A stretch of 64,000 nt of DNA from Homoserinimonas sp044769865. Its GTDB lineage: Bacteria > Actinomycetota > Actinomycetes > Actinomycetales > Microbacteriaceae. This document shows positions 8,616-17,319 of this stretch, piece after piece. The stretch spans positions 1,054,001 through 1,118,000 of the forward strand of contig NZ_JBIZWA010000001.1 of the NCBI RefSeq assembly GCF_044769865.1. The letters are read 5' to 3'. The notes under the pieces are model-generated. The model searched no databases. It worked only from the letters and a program-made list of their open reading frames with translations, and had not been told where the DNA came from. Each line of letters begins with the position of its first letter. The stretch's first letter is position 1. A program made the position numbers and the translations under genes.

Positions 8616-9035
8616 TGTGGAACCCTGTCTCCACGACATGGATATGCCTTTCTCAACGCCCGTGCAGGCTCGGCGAGCTGCTGCTGGGCTGCGGCGTGCC
8701 GTCTGGCTGCGCGCGCGTCACCGGATGGATTCGGATGCTTCGAAGCGTGGGGGCGCGTTCGACGCCCCCATCCGGCCGGGCGGGGAAGCTGAGGAGTTGA
8801 GTGGCGATTCGGGTGTTGGCCCTGCGCCGCTGTGTCGGGATCGCATGGGGCCAAGCTCGATCGGGAGGATCGTTGCCATGCAGGTCACCATACTCTTTTG
8901 CGGCTGAAACGCGAATGCACCTGTGGAATGGCCCAGACGCGACCAGATGGTTAACCGCGAGTTGCCCACTTCTGTTGCTTCCGGGCATCCGGAAGCGGTC
9001 GAAGTGGGCAACTCGGTATCGCGTTGCGAGCTCCG
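8616..9035. other. 420-bp gap without a convincing gene
   Basis: Short frames exist on both strands, including a 53-codon one on the minus strand starting MATILPIELGPM, but their third-position GC is clearly below that of the flanking genes, so they are probably chance. The only structured element is the nested inverted repeat at 8958-9015. Confidence 0.5.
8958..9015. repeat. Nested perfect inverted repeat (family D)
   Basis: A 15-bp perfect outer stem (CGAGTTGCCCACTTC and its complement) encloses an inner perfect stem GCTTCCGG-GCAT-CCGGAAGC. It sits 21 bases after the stop of the SDR gene and may also terminate its transcript, though no T-run follows. Confidence 0.8.
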
Positions 9036-10100
9036 TTACGCGGCCGACCAGCCGCCGTCGCTCGCGAGCACCTGCCCGTTGACGTTCACTCCATCGTCGC
9101 TGAGCAGGAAGGTGATGGATGCCGCGAGCTGGTCGCCCTCGGCGGCATCCGGCATGATCGCCATGCCATCGCGCACGCGCTCCTCGCCGAGCTTCGAACC
9201 GAAGGTCGCCTCGATGTTGGTGATGACGGGGCCGGGGGCAACGGCGTTGATGCGCAAGCCGCTCGGCCCGTACATGTAGGCGCTCGACTTGGTGAGACCG
9301 ACGACGGCGTGCTTCGACGCGGTGTAGGCCGCACCGGCGGCGGAACCGCGGAGGGCGGCCTCGGATGCCACATTGACGATCGAGCCCTGCGCGCGCGCAA
9401 GCATGCTGGGCACAACGGCGCGCATGAGCTTCATGGTGCCGTCGACGTTGATGCTGAAGACGCGCTTCCAGGTGGCGTCGTCGACCTCGTGCACGGGCGT
9501 CATGTTGTCCATGACGCCGGCGACGTTGGCGAGCGCGTCGATTGTGTCGCCCGCCGCCTCGATGATGCGTGCGATTGCGGCATCGTCGGTGATGTCGGCC
9601 GTGACGGTGACGATGTCGGCGCCGGGGGTCTCGGCCACGAACTCGTCGAGGCGTTCCTGCGAGATGTCGACCGCGATGACGCGGCCACCCTCGCGGGCGA
9701 CACGGGATGCCGTCGCGCGCCCGATGCCGGAACCGGCGCCCGTGACGATGACGGTCTTGCCCGTGAAGCGGCCCGTGCTGATGCGCTCGACCCACTCGGG
9801 GCGCTCCACCGCAGCCGGCGTCACGCCCTGCTCGGTCGAGGACTCACCCTGCGGGGAAGCGGATGCCGCGGCATCCGTGTTCACGTCGCCCTTCGCCGCC
9901 CGCTCGACGAGTTCGTCGAGCAGCTCCTGGCTGAAGCGGCCCTTGCTCAGCTTGACGAGGCGCTTGAGGGCGAGGCGACGCACGGGCTTGAGCACGCCCG
10001 CGTCCTGGCCGGCCTGGGTGAGGAGCTCGCGGAAGATCGCGCCGCCGATCGGGTCGTCGAGCCAGGTGCCGACGGAGGAGTCGCCTGTGAGGTGTGCCAT
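9036..10100 (-). CDS. SDR-family oxidoreductase with extra N-terminal domain
   Basis: A 354-residue protein. The C-terminal 245 residues are a classical short-chain dehydrogenase: cofactor loop TGAGSGIG, NVAGVMD, catalytic Ser region, and YTASK; it ends GQVLASDGGWSAA. The N-terminal 110 residues (MAHLTGDSSVGTWLDDPIGG...) are an added helical module followed by a linker rich in Ala and Ser; it is not part of the usual 250-residue SDR. The start at 10100 is chosen over one at 10163 because it follows AAAGGA and leaves room for the operator at 10163-10182. It is divergent from a TetR gene that likely represses it. The substrate is unknown. Confidence 0.85.
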   Translation of the reverse strand: MAHLTGDSSVGTWLDDPIGGAIFRELLTQAGQDAGVLKPVRRLALKRLVKLSKGRFSQELLDELVERAAKGDVNTDAAASASPQGESSTEQGVTPAAVERPEWVERISTGRFTGKTVIVTGAGSGIGRATASRVAREGGRVIAVDISQERLDEFVAETPGADIVTVTADITDDAAIARIIEAAGDTIDALANVAGVMDNMTPVHEVDDATWKRVFSINVDGTMKLMRAVVPSMLARAQGSIVNVASEAALRGSAAGAAYTASKHAVVGLTKSSAYMYGPSGLRINAVAPGPVITNIEATFGSKLGEERVRDGMAIMPDAAEGDQLAASITFLLSDDGVNVNGQVLASDGGWSAA

Positions 10101-10162
10101 GTGTGTCCTTTGCTGTTGGTCTGTAGTGGCGGGTGTGTTGTCTGTGTGCGTCGATCTCGTCA

Positions 10163-10182
10163 ACCGGACAACACTGTCCGGT
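10163..10182. promoter_or_regulatory. TetR operator between SDR and tetR genes
   Basis: ACCGGACA-ACAC-TGTCCGGT: perfect 8-bp arms, 20 bp in all, centred between the divergent SDR (start 10100) and TetR (start 10204) genes. The TetR product most likely binds here and controls both directions. Confidence 0.8.
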
Positions 10183-10203
10183 ATTCCTCGTTACGCTAAC
10201 ACC

Positions 10204-10758
10204 GTGACGGCAAAGGCGAAAGGGAATCGCGGGCCCAGCGCGGGCCCCGAGAACCGCCGCGCCCTCATCGATGCGGCGCGAGAGATCTTCGCGACCGACG
10301 GGCTCAACGCCCCGCTCAGCTCGATCGCGCGTCGGGCGGGCGTCGGGCAGGGGAGCCTCTATCGGCACTTTCCCGACCGGCTCGCGCTCGCCGTCGCCGT
10401 CTTCGACGACAACATCGTCGACCTCGAGGCCGTCGTCGCCGACCCGGCCACCACACTCGACGACCTGCTCGACCGGGTCATCTCGCAGGCGCTCACCTCC
10501 ACAACGCTCATCGACATGATGTTCGCCCACCGCGACGACGAGCGTGCGCTCCACCTCCAGGCCCGCGTGCGCGCCCTGCTCGCCGCGATCGTCGAGCGCG
10601 AGCAGGATGCCGGTCGCATCCGTGCCGAGGTCGCTGTCGACGACGTGTTGCTCGCGGTGTCGATGCTTGCCGGCCTCCTCGCAGGCACGGAAGCGGATGC
10701 TCGTGCCGACGTCGCCCGCCGCGCCTGGGGCATCCTGCACACGGCCTTCGCGCCGTAG
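10204..10758 (+). CDS. TetR/AcrR-family regulator
   Basis: A 184-residue regulator starting at GTG. The N-terminal HTH is plain: RRALIDAAREIFATDGLNAPLSSIARRAGVGQGSLYRHFPDR, residues about 15-57. The rest is an all-helical ligand domain typical of the family. Its start lies 22 bases from the perfect palindrome at 10163-10182, so it probably represses itself and the divergent SDR gene. The ligand is unknown. Confidence 0.9.
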   Translation: MTAKAKGNRGPSAGPENRRALIDAAREIFATDGLNAPLSSIARRAGVGQGSLYRHFPDRLALAVAVFDDNIVDLEAVVADPATTLDDLLDRVISQALTSTTLIDMMFAHRDDERALHLQARVRALLAAIVEREQDAGRIRAEVAVDDVLLAVSMLAGLLAGTEADARADVARRAWGILHTAFAP

Positions 10759-10762
10759 CCTG

Positions 10763-10850
10763 CCCAGGGCTGTATCGAAACTCAGGCGAGCGCTACAGTT
10801 CCCGCCCCGCGCGACAGCACTCGCTGTAGCGGCGAGCCAAATTGTGTAGC
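10763..10850. repeat. GCTACAG-type palindromic region (copy 1)
   Basis: Between the convergent TetR and IclR genes, CGCTACAG (10791-10798) and CTGTAGCG (10824-10831) form an inverted pair, with a third GTGTAGCGCG nearby and a CTGTATCGAAAC string at 10770. Related motifs recur near 23645-23712 and 55050-55105. Confidence 0.55.
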
Positions 10851-10874
10851 GCGCCGCCGCCAGCCCTCCCCAGT

Positions 10875-11672
10875 TCAGCGGGGCACGGACTCGAGCGTGA
10901 GGGCGAGCCGCCCCACCTCGGCGGCGCAGGCTTGCGCCCTCGCGATGGCGCTGGGCACGAGCATCCGTTCGAGGCGGCCGATGGGGCAGGCGACCGAGAT
11001 TGCCGCGAGGGGTGCCCCGCCGGGGGTGAGGATTGCGACACCGATGGCGCCGACCCCGTCTTCGCTCTCTTCGCGATTGACGGCGAAGCCGACCGAGCGC
11101 GCCGATCTCAGCTGCCCCATGAGGCGCTCGAAGGCGGCTTCGTCGAGGGCCCGTCCGGACGCCTCCGCGCTCCGGGAACGGTAGAGCGTCCGCACCTTCT
11201 CGGCCGGTTCGTGGGCGAGCATCATCTTGCCGCCCGAAGTGCGCAGTGCCGGCACGACACTGCCGGTGCGGTCGCCCACGCGCAGCACCGCCCTCGCCTC
11301 GATCGTGTTGAGGAAGCGGATGTCGGTGCCGACCCTGATGAGCAGGTTGACGGTTTCACTCAGCTCGGCACTCAACTGCTCCATGGGTCCCTCGGCGAGG
11401 TCGCGCAGCTCGCGGGTCCACGGTGCGGTGATCGCGGGGGCGTCCATCGCCGGTCCCGGCACGTAGCGCCGCTGCTCGTCCTGCGTTGCGAAGCCCCGGT
11501 AGACGAGCATGGAGAAGAGCCGGTGTGCGGTGGAGAGCGCGATGTCGAGTTCCGCCGCAGCATCCGTGACGCGAAGGCTGCCGGAGTCGCGCAGGAGCTG
11601 CAGGAGCCGAAGCACGTTGTCGACGGATTCGACGACGTAGGCGGGCCGCTCCTGGATGGTGGTTTTCTTCAC
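10875..11672 (-). CDS. IclR-family regulator
   Basis: A 265-residue regulator. Residues about 10-75 are the winged helix (YVVESVDNVLRLLQLLRDSGSLRVTDAAAELDIALSTAHRLFSMLVYRGF), followed by the IclR effector domain (VNLLIRVGTDIRFLNTIE, GKMMLAH). Start chosen at the GTG at 11672 because the divergent monooxygenase starts at 11753, leaving an 80-bp control region; a longer version would run into that gene. IclR proteins of this type commonly control aromatic catabolism, which fits the neighbour. Confidence 0.85.
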   Translation of the reverse strand: MKKTTIQERPAYVVESVDNVLRLLQLLRDSGSLRVTDAAAELDIALSTAHRLFSMLVYRGFATQDEQRRYVPGPAMDAPAITAPWTRELRDLAEGPMEQLSAELSETVNLLIRVGTDIRFLNTIEARAVLRVGDRTGSVVPALRTSGGKMMLAHEPAEKVRTLYRSRSAEASGRALDEAAFERLMGQLRSARSVGFAVNREESEDGVGAIGVAILTPGGAPLAAISVACPIGRLERMLVPSAIARAQACAAEVGRLALTLESVPR

Positions 11673-11752
11673 AGAAGAAGTGTATTGCGGTGAGTTTTCT
11701 GCATCCCGAGAGTAGTCGTGGGCCAGCGCCCGCAGACGAAGGATGGGCATCG

Positions 11753-13612
11753 ATGCAGTTCTATTTGAATGGCTATTACGCGGGCGATCCACACGTGCAG
11801 CCAGCTCCAGGCGATGCTGCGCGTGACGATGGCGCTGTCGACGTGCTCGTCGTCGGCGGCGGACCGGCGGGGCTCGTGCTCGGGGCGTCGCTCGCCCAGT
11901 TCCCCGAGATCACCACGATGCTGATCGACAAACGCCCCGGCCCGCTCGAGCTCGGCCAGGCCGACGGGGTCGCCTGCCGCACGATCGAGATGTTCGAGGC
12001 ATTCGGTTTCGCGCACCAGGTGCTCGAGGAGTCGTACTGGGTCAACGAGGTCGTCTTCTGGCGACCCGACCCGGCCGATCCCAGCCGCATCGTGCGCAAT
12101 GGCCGGGTGCGGGATGTCGAAGACGGCCTCTCGGAGATGCCGCACGTCATCCTCAACCAGGCGCGCATCCACGAGTTCCTCACCGACAGCATGGCGAACG
12201 GGCCGGCACGCCTCGCGCCGCATTACGGCACCGAACTCGTCAGCCTCGAGCAGGTGCCCGGCGACTCGCACCCCGTGCACGCGACGATTCGGGATGCCGA
12301 GGGTGCGACATCCGTTGTTCGCGCCAAGTATGTGGTCGGATGCGACGGCGCGCGCAGCACCGTGCGTCGCTCCTTCGGCGCTGAACTGCGGGGAGACTCC
12401 GCGAACCAGGCGTGGGGCGTCATGGACGCGCTGCTGACGACGGACTTTCCCGACATCCGGTTCAAGGCGGTCGTGCAGTCGGCGGAGCACGGCAACATGC
12501 TGATCATCCCGCGCGAGGGCGGCTACCTCGTGCGCTTCTACATCGAGCTCGACGAGCTGGCGGAGGGTGAGCGGGCGCGCGACCGCAACATCACGGCCGA
12601 CGACCTGATCGCGGCAGCGCGTCGCGTGCTCGCGCCGCACGACCTCGACGTCAAGGAAGTCGTGTGGTGGTCGGTCTACGAGATCGGGCAGCGCGTCGCG
12701 GAGGCCTTCGACAACTCGGCGCAGACGGGCGGCCTGCCCAACGTGTTCGTGGCGGGCGACGCGTGCCACACGCACAGCCCCAAGGCGGGCCAGGGCATGA
12801 ACGTGTCGATGCAAGACACCTTCAATCTCGGTTGGAAGCTCGCGGCCGTGCTGCGCGGTCAGGCGCCTGAATCGCTGCTGGGCACCTACGAGGAGGAGCG
12901 CCGCGGCGTCGCGCAAGACCTCATCGACTTTGACCGCAAATGGGCCGGCATGATGAGCGCCCAGGCGGGCGCGACAGGGGTCACCCCGGAGGCGCTGCAA
13001 CAACAGTTCTCTGAGCAGGGTCGCTACACGGCGGGTTTCGGCACCAAGTATGCGCCGTCACTCCTCACGTCGGGTGATGCCCGCGGCCAGCTCGCGACCG
13101 GCCTGCCCCTCGGGGAACGCTTCCACTCCTCACCCGTCGTACAGGTGGCCGACGGCAAGCACGTGCAGCTCGGTCATGCCGCGCGCGCGGACGGGCGTTG
13201 GCGGCTGTACCTGTTCGGGGATGCCCGCGACATCCGCTCGCCTGAGTCGGCGCTCGCCGCGGCGTGCGGGGTGCTCGCGTCGACGTTGCTGCCCCGGTTC
13301 ACGCCCGCCGGCGCCGACGTCGATGACGTGTTCGACGTGCGGGGCGTGCTGCAGCAGTCGCACCACGAGGTCGACGTCAGTGACCTGCCCGCGCTGCTCG
13401 CTCCGAGCAAGGGTCGCTACGGGCTCACCGACTACGAGAAGGCGTTCACGTCGGTCGTTGGCGGGCCCGACATCTACGACATCCGCGTGATCTCCCGCGA
13501 CGGATGCATCGTGGTCGTGCGCCCCGACCAGTACGTGGCACACGTGCTGCCGCTTGAGGCGGCGGGTTCTCTCCCCGAGTTCTTCGAAAGGTTCCTGCTG
13601 CCGGTGGGGTAG
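11753..13612 (+). CDS. FAD-dependent aromatic monooxygenase (phenol hydroxylase type)
   Basis: A 619-residue class A flavoprotein hydroxylase. It has the FAD dinucleotide fold VLVVGGGPAGLVLGASLAQ near residue 32, the second FAD motif GLPNVFVAGDACHTHSPKAGQGMNVSMQD near residue 325, and VVGCDGARSTVR between them. A C-terminal thioredoxin-like domain (RWRLYLFGDARD onward) marks the phenol 2-monooxygenase/3-hydroxybenzoate 4-monooxygenase branch. It should use NAD(P)H and O2 to hydroxylate a phenolic ring in the cytosol; the exact substrate is not known. The ATG at 11753 follows AAGGA. The gene is divergent from the IclR regulator. Confidence 0.87.
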   Translation: MQFYLNGYYAGDPHVQPAPGDAARDDGAVDVLVVGGGPAGLVLGASLAQFPEITTMLIDKRPGPLELGQADGVACRTIEMFEAFGFAHQVLEESYWVNEVVFWRPDPADPSRIVRNGRVRDVEDGLSEMPHVILNQARIHEFLTDSMANGPARLAPHYGTELVSLEQVPGDSHPVHATIRDAEGATSVVRAKYVVGCDGARSTVRRSFGAELRGDSANQAWGVMDALLTTDFPDIRFKAVVQSAEHGNMLIIPREGGYLVRFYIELDELAEGERARDRNITADDLIAAARRVLAPHDLDVKEVVWWSVYEIGQRVAEAFDNSAQTGGLPNVFVAGDACHTHSPKAGQGMNVSMQDTFNLGWKLAAVLRGQAPESLLGTYEEERRGVAQDLIDFDRKWAGMMSAQAGATGVTPEALQQQFSEQGRYTAGFGTKYAPSLLTSGDARGQLATGLPLGERFHSSPVVQVADGKHVQLGHAARADGRWRLYLFGDARDIRSPESALAAACGVLASTLLPRFTPAGADVDDVFDVRGVLQQSHHEVDVSDLPALLAPSKGRYGLTDYEKAFTSVVGGPDIYDIRVISRDGCIVVVRPDQYVAHVLPLEAAGSLPEFFERFLLPVG

Positions 13613-13625
13613 GGCGTCGCGCCGG

Positions 13626-13687
13626 ATGACTGGGTTTCGGGCAGATGAGCATGCCGCGGCACGATCATCTGCCCGAAACCCAGTCAT
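13626..13687. repeat. Inverted repeat family B, copy 1
   Basis: A 62-bp element with perfect 23-bp arms starting ATGACTGGGTTTCGGG and a 16-base centre containing GCCGCGGCAC. It begins 13 bases after the monooxygenase stop. Copies 2 and 3 are at 34315-34376 and 55657-55718, exactly the same length. Confidence 0.9.
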
Positions 13688-13772
13688 GCGCGGGACCCTG
13701 TGGGTTGAACGTGCTCGGGGCACCGAGCCGAGGGCTGAGAAGGGCGCGGGGCACCCGAGTGGGGTGGCGCGC

Positions 13773-13856
13773 CAACGCAAACTCGGAGTTTTGGCGGACA
13801 CGCCGTGGGAACGCGGCTCCAGTCCGGCGTGTCGCCGATTCTCCGAGGTTGCGTTG
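13773..13856. repeat. Inverted repeat family A, copy 2
   Basis: An 84-bp element with arms CAACGCAAACTCGGAG...GACACGCCG and CGGCGTGTCG...CTCCGAGGTTGCGTTG. One extra G in the left arm (GGCGGACACG) distinguishes it from the other copies. Confidence 0.85.
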
Positions 13857-13889
13857 AGGCCGCTGGCCGCGTCGACGACTTTCCGGGCG

Positions 13890-14075
13890 ATGGATGCTGC
13901 TCAATCTCGTCGACCACGGCACTCCGCGAGTGGGGATGCTGCGCCGGGCATCGTGGCGCTCGGCTCGGCCGTGCTCACGCTGTTCATCAGCGGACGTCGC
14001 ACGGATGCCCCGCTCACTGACGCCGAGATCGATGAGGTCGCGGCGGTCGCCGACACGGCGGTGCCCACCGCGTAG
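13890..14075 (+). pseudogene. Possible gene remnant
   Basis: A 61-codon frame ending GIVALGSAVLTLFISGRRTDAPLTDAEIDEVAAVADTAVPTA. The second half has coding-like composition and would form an amphipathic C-terminal helix, whereas the first half does not look like protein. It may be the 3' stub of a lost gene left between repeats B/A and C. No ribosome site precedes it and no family was recognised, so this is weak. Confidence 0.2.
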
Positions 14076-14100
14076 GCAGGAGCTGCGGCATCCGTGTCAA

Positions 14101-14166
14101 CAGTGCGGTGGTTTCTCATCAGCGCGCCCGAATATTCGGCCGCGCTGATTGAGAAACACCGCACTG
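14101..14166. repeat. Inverted repeat family C, copy 1
   Basis: A 66-bp element. The left arm CAGTGCGGTGGTTTCTCATC is mirrored by GATTGAGAAACACCGCACTG with one inserted base; the centre CCGAATATTCGG is itself a palindrome. Copy 2 is at 17320-17385, same length. It ends 14 bases before the flavoprotein stop codon. Confidence 0.85.
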
Positions 14167-14180
14167 TCGGCGTGGTTGCC

Positions 14181-15782
14181 TCAGTCGGTGATGACCTTCC
14201 CGGTGCTGGCGAGTTCTGCTGCGTGCCTGCCCGCCCGACGGCCGCTGAAGATGCAGTCGGCGAGCGCGAAGCCGCTGATGTAGCTGTTCGAGCACACCCC
14301 GACGGCGTTGCGGCCGGCGGCGTACAGCCCTGGAATGAGGCTTCCGTCGGCGCGCTTCACCGTGCCGCTGTCACCGTCGACGACGAGGCCACCGAGCGTC
14401 AGGCCGGGGATGGGCGAGAACGGCGAGGCGTCGTCGGAGATGTTAACGCCGTAGAAGGGCGCCTTGGTGACAGGCATGCAGAGTTCGGCTTCCTTGTGGG
14501 CGGGGTCGCCCGCTCCTGAGGTGATGCCGGCGTTGTATTCGTCGACGGTGCGACGGAGGCCCGCGGCATCCACCCCCATCTTTGCTGCGAGCGCCTCAAG
14601 CGTGCGGGCGCGTTTATGCCCGAGCGTGAAGGTGAAGAGCGCCTGAAGCTTGTGGAAGATCTGGGTCTGCGAAAAGAACTGGCCTCGCGCCTTCTTCCAG
14701 TTCGCGGAGTCGTAGACCGCCCAACCTTTGCCGCCGAACTCCCGCATGAGCACGTTGCCGTGGGTGGCGCCGTAGAGGTCTTCGTTCTTGATCCGACGCC
14801 CGTCGAGCCCGACCGTGACACCCTCGACGAAGGCGCTGGGCGGTGACAGGAACCGCCACGCCGTCACGTTGCCCATCTTGTCGACGGCACCGCCGGCCGA
14901 CATACCGAGACGGATGCCACTGCCATCGTCTGCGGGCGTGCCGAGCGGCGAGATCTTGGTGAACTGAGGCGCGTGCTCGGCGATCCACTCCTTGTTGTAG
15001 ATGAAGCCGCCCGCGGCGAGGATGACGGCGGATGCCCGTGCCGTGCGTTCCTCCGAGCCTTCCCGCCAGATCTTCTCGATCTTGTCGGTGGTGCCCTTCA
15101 CGAGGTCGGGTGCCCAGTTGCCGATCTTGGCGGTGCGTTTGGTCATCGCGCGGTGCTGTGCGGCTTTCGGATGCTTCTGGTCGAGTACTCGGTAGGTGAC
15201 GCCCGCGACGGCACCGTTCTCGATGACGAGATCGGTCACCTTCGCGAGGGGCACAAACGTGACGCCCTTGGCTTGAGCGGAGCGGCTGAGGTGTGTCCAG
15301 AGGGCCTTGCCTGAGGCGAGTCCCTTGGCGACCGTGCGGTGTCCGCGCGGTGCCGGCTCAGCGGTGAGTCGATAGGGGTGGGCCTTCTCGTTGCCAGAGA
15401 AGTAGAGGTAGTGCCGGTCGGTCGGGTAGGAGGTCTTGTAGGGCGCAACGCTCGAGCGGAACTGCGCCCCCTGCTTTTCGAGCCACGGAATCATGGCGGG
15501 GCTCTCCTCGCAGAAGCGCCGAAGGGTCGCGTCGTCGACGGCGTCGCCCACCTCTTGTACGAGGTAGTTATAGAGGTTGTCTGGGCTGTCGTTGTAGCCG
15601 GCCTCGCGCTGTTGCGCTGTGCCGCCGCCCGCGTAGACGACGCCGCCCGAGAGCGCGCTGGCACCGCCGCCGTAGGCGCGGTCGAGCACGAGCACGCGAG
15701 CGCCCCGGTCGGCCGCCTCGATTGCGGCTGCGGCGCCTGCATCGCCGTAGCCGACGACGATCACATCGAACTGTTCAGTCAT
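14181..15782 (-). CDS. FAD-dependent oxidoreductase (fumarate reductase/ketosteroid dehydrogenase type)
   Basis: A 533-residue flavoprotein. FAD is bound by VIVVGYGDAGAAAAIEAADRG near residue 8; the catalytic-domain family features are GGGASALSGGVVYAGGG early on and, at the C-terminus, GLTLGGLVVDGDSGTVKRADG then GLYAAGRNAVGVCSNSYISG. This is the FAD_binding_2 family that includes fumarate reductase flavoproteins and 3-ketosteroid delta-1-dehydrogenases. Which double bond it makes or reduces is not known. It is preceded in the same direction by an SDR gene with a 7-base gap, so both act in one pathway. Confidence 0.85.
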   Translation of the reverse strand: MTEQFDVIVVGYGDAGAAAAIEAADRGARVLVLDRAYGGGASALSGGVVYAGGGTAQQREAGYNDSPDNLYNYLVQEVGDAVDDATLRRFCEESPAMIPWLEKQGAQFRSSVAPYKTSYPTDRHYLYFSGNEKAHPYRLTAEPAPRGHRTVAKGLASGKALWTHLSRSAQAKGVTFVPLAKVTDLVIENGAVAGVTYRVLDQKHPKAAQHRAMTKRTAKIGNWAPDLVKGTTDKIEKIWREGSEERTARASAVILAAGGFIYNKEWIAEHAPQFTKISPLGTPADDGSGIRLGMSAGGAVDKMGNVTAWRFLSPPSAFVEGVTVGLDGRRIKNEDLYGATHGNVLMREFGGKGWAVYDSANWKKARGQFFSQTQIFHKLQALFTFTLGHKRARTLEALAAKMGVDAAGLRRTVDEYNAGITSGAGDPAHKEAELCMPVTKAPFYGVNISDDASPFSPIPGLTLGGLVVDGDSGTVKRADGSLIPGLYAAGRNAVGVCSNSYISGFALADCIFSGRRAGRHAAELASTGKVITD

Positions 15783-15789
15783 CGGGGGC

Positions 15790-16617
15790 TCAGATCGTTT
15801 CGCCGGCGTCGGCGAGCAGCACGCTGCCGGTCATGATCATGGAAAGGTCGCTCGCGGCGAAGAGGGCGACACGGGCGATGTCATCCGGAGTTCCCGTGCG
15901 GCCGATGAGGCTCTGGTTCATGACATCCATCGGGGGCAGTTCGATGCCGGCCGCTGCGGCCTGCGCCATCATCTCCTGCGCCATGGCGATGTTGCCCTCG
16001 GTGGGCACGTAGCTGGGCGCAACCCCGAGCACGCGGATGCCGAGCGGGGCGAAGTCGTTCGCCATCGACTTGGTCATTCCCACGACAGCGTGCTTCGACG
16101 CGATGTAGGCGGCCATGCCCGGCCCGGCGACCTGGAAGCCCGCGGTCGACACGATGTTGACGATGACGCCACCCGTGCCGGTCATGCGCTTGGCGGCCTC
16201 ACGGGAGCCGAGGAACACCCCACGACTGTTGACCGAGAACACCTGCTCCCATACTTCGAGCGGCATCTCGGTCGTGGGCATGGCCGGGAACAGGCCCGCG
16301 TTGTTGACCCACACGTTCAGTCCACCCAAGGCGGCGATTGTGTCGTCGGTGCCGGTGATGACGGAGGCCTCGTCCGAGACGTCCATCGCGATGCCGACGG
16401 CCTTCACCCCGTACTTGTCGGCCAGCTTCGCAGCGGCCGCGGCGGCGGCATCCGCCTTCAGATCGGCGACGGCCACATTGGCACCGGCTTCAGCGAGACG
16501 CTCGGCGATCGCGTAGCCGAGGCCCTGAGCGGCGCCCGTCACGAGGGCGGAGCGGCCCGCGAGCGAGAGAAGTTCGGTGATCGGTCGGTTGGAGACATCG
16601 GGGAAGGGAAAGGACAT
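15790..16617 (-). CDS. SDR-family oxidoreductase
   Basis: A 275-residue classical short-chain dehydrogenase with cofactor loop TGAAQGLG (about residues 27-34), acidic D52 after the second strand suggesting NAD(H) preference, NNAGLF, and YIASK as the catalytic Tyr/Lys. It is the first gene of a two-gene unit with the downstream flavoprotein, divergent from a TetR gene. Substrate unknown; a hydroxy/keto conversion next to a ring or chain desaturation is plausible. Confidence 0.87.
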   Translation of the reverse strand: MSFPFPDVSNRPITELLSLAGRSALVTGAAQGLGYAIAERLAEAGANVAVADLKADAAAAAAAKLADKYGVKAVGIAMDVSDEASVITGTDDTIAALGGLNVWVNNAGLFPAMPTTEMPLEVWEQVFSVNSRGVFLGSREAAKRMTGTGGVIVNIVSTAGFQVAGPGMAAYIASKHAVVGMTKSMANDFAPLGIRVLGVAPSYVPTEGNIAMAQEMMAQAAAAGIELPPMDVMNQSLIGRTGTPDDIARVALFAASDLSMIMTGSVLLADAGETI

Positions 16618-16643
16618 AGCGACCTCCTTGGCGCAGTGAACAG

Positions 16644-16664
16644 TTATGGCAGGCTATGCCATAA
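16644..16664. promoter_or_regulatory. Palindromic operator of the SDR/TetR divergon
   Basis: TTATGGCA-GGCTA-TGCCATAA has perfect 8-bp arms and lies between the SDR start (16617) and the TetR start (16696). It is the probable binding site of the TetR product. Confidence 0.8.
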
Positions 16665-16695
16665 AGGTTGCCGGGACAAGCGTTACCGTGGGGCA

Positions 16696-17286
16696 ATGAC
16701 GACTCGAACGCCCCGGCGGGGACGCCCACCGCTGGCTGATATCGAGGAACTGCGCGCCCTCGCCCTCACGGAGATCGAGCGCCTCGGCTACGGAGACGTC
16801 TCCATGGCGGCGCTCGCCGAGGCCGTCGGGGTGAGCGTTCGCACACTGCACCGTTATTTCCCGGCGAAGGCCGACATCGTCTGGGGTGGCATAGAAAGCT
16901 CAATCGAGGCGCTGAAGGAAGCGCTCGACCAGGTTGACGACCACTTCAGCACCATCGACGCGCTCTACTCGGCGGTCCTCGGTGTCTTCGGGCGCGACTC
17001 CGGTGATGTCAGCATCCTGCGCGCCCGCCTGCGACTCATCGTGCTCTCCCCTGAGTTGCGCGCGTCGCAGTCCGCCACGTTCGAGGGATGGCGGGAGGCG
17101 CTCGTTGACTTCGTCGCGCGCAGGCGGGGGGAGGCCACGCCGAGTCTTGCGGCCTCTGCCGTGGGCGCGGCCGTGCAAACCGCGATCATGGAGGCCCTCT
17201 CCTGGTGGGCGGTCGCCGGCGACGATCGCGACGTTGCCGAGTGCCTCGCCGAGGCGCTCGGCGGATTGCGGGAGCTCGGGGCGTAG
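16696..17286 (+). CDS. TetR-family regulator
   Basis: A 196-residue regulator. The N-terminus TPRRGRPPL is followed by an HTH (DVSMAALAEAVGVSVRTLHRYFPAKADIVWGG) at about residues 35-65 and a helical ligand domain. It most likely controls the divergent SDR-flavoprotein unit through the palindrome 32 bases upstream. Confidence 0.88.
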   Translation: MTTRTPRRGRPPLADIEELRALALTEIERLGYGDVSMAALAEAVGVSVRTLHRYFPAKADIVWGGIESSIEALKEALDQVDDHFSTIDALYSAVLGVFGRDSGDVSILRARLRLIVLSPELRASQSATFEGWREALVDFVARRRGEATPSLAASAVGAAVQTAIMEALSWWAVAGDDRDVAECLAEALGGLRELGA

Positions 17287-17319
17287 TCACGCCATGGGCC
17301 GCGGCATCCGCTGCGCTAA

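Larger units (their letters stand above)
13613..14180. other. 568-bp gap rich in inverted repeats
   Basis: This stretch holds one copy each of repeat families B (13626-13687), A (13773-13856) and C (14101-14166), and a possible gene remnant at 13890-14075. Three different repeat families in under 600 bases make it the densest repeat site in the window. Confidence 0.75.

Noticed and set aside
8718..8884. Small minus-strand frame starting MATILPIELGPM
   Set aside because: Third-position GC is clearly lower than in flanking genes and no ribosome site or homologue is evident.
12000..12010. Frameshift in the FAD monooxygenase
   Set aside because: The frame is open from 11753 to 13612 with all expected motifs in order.
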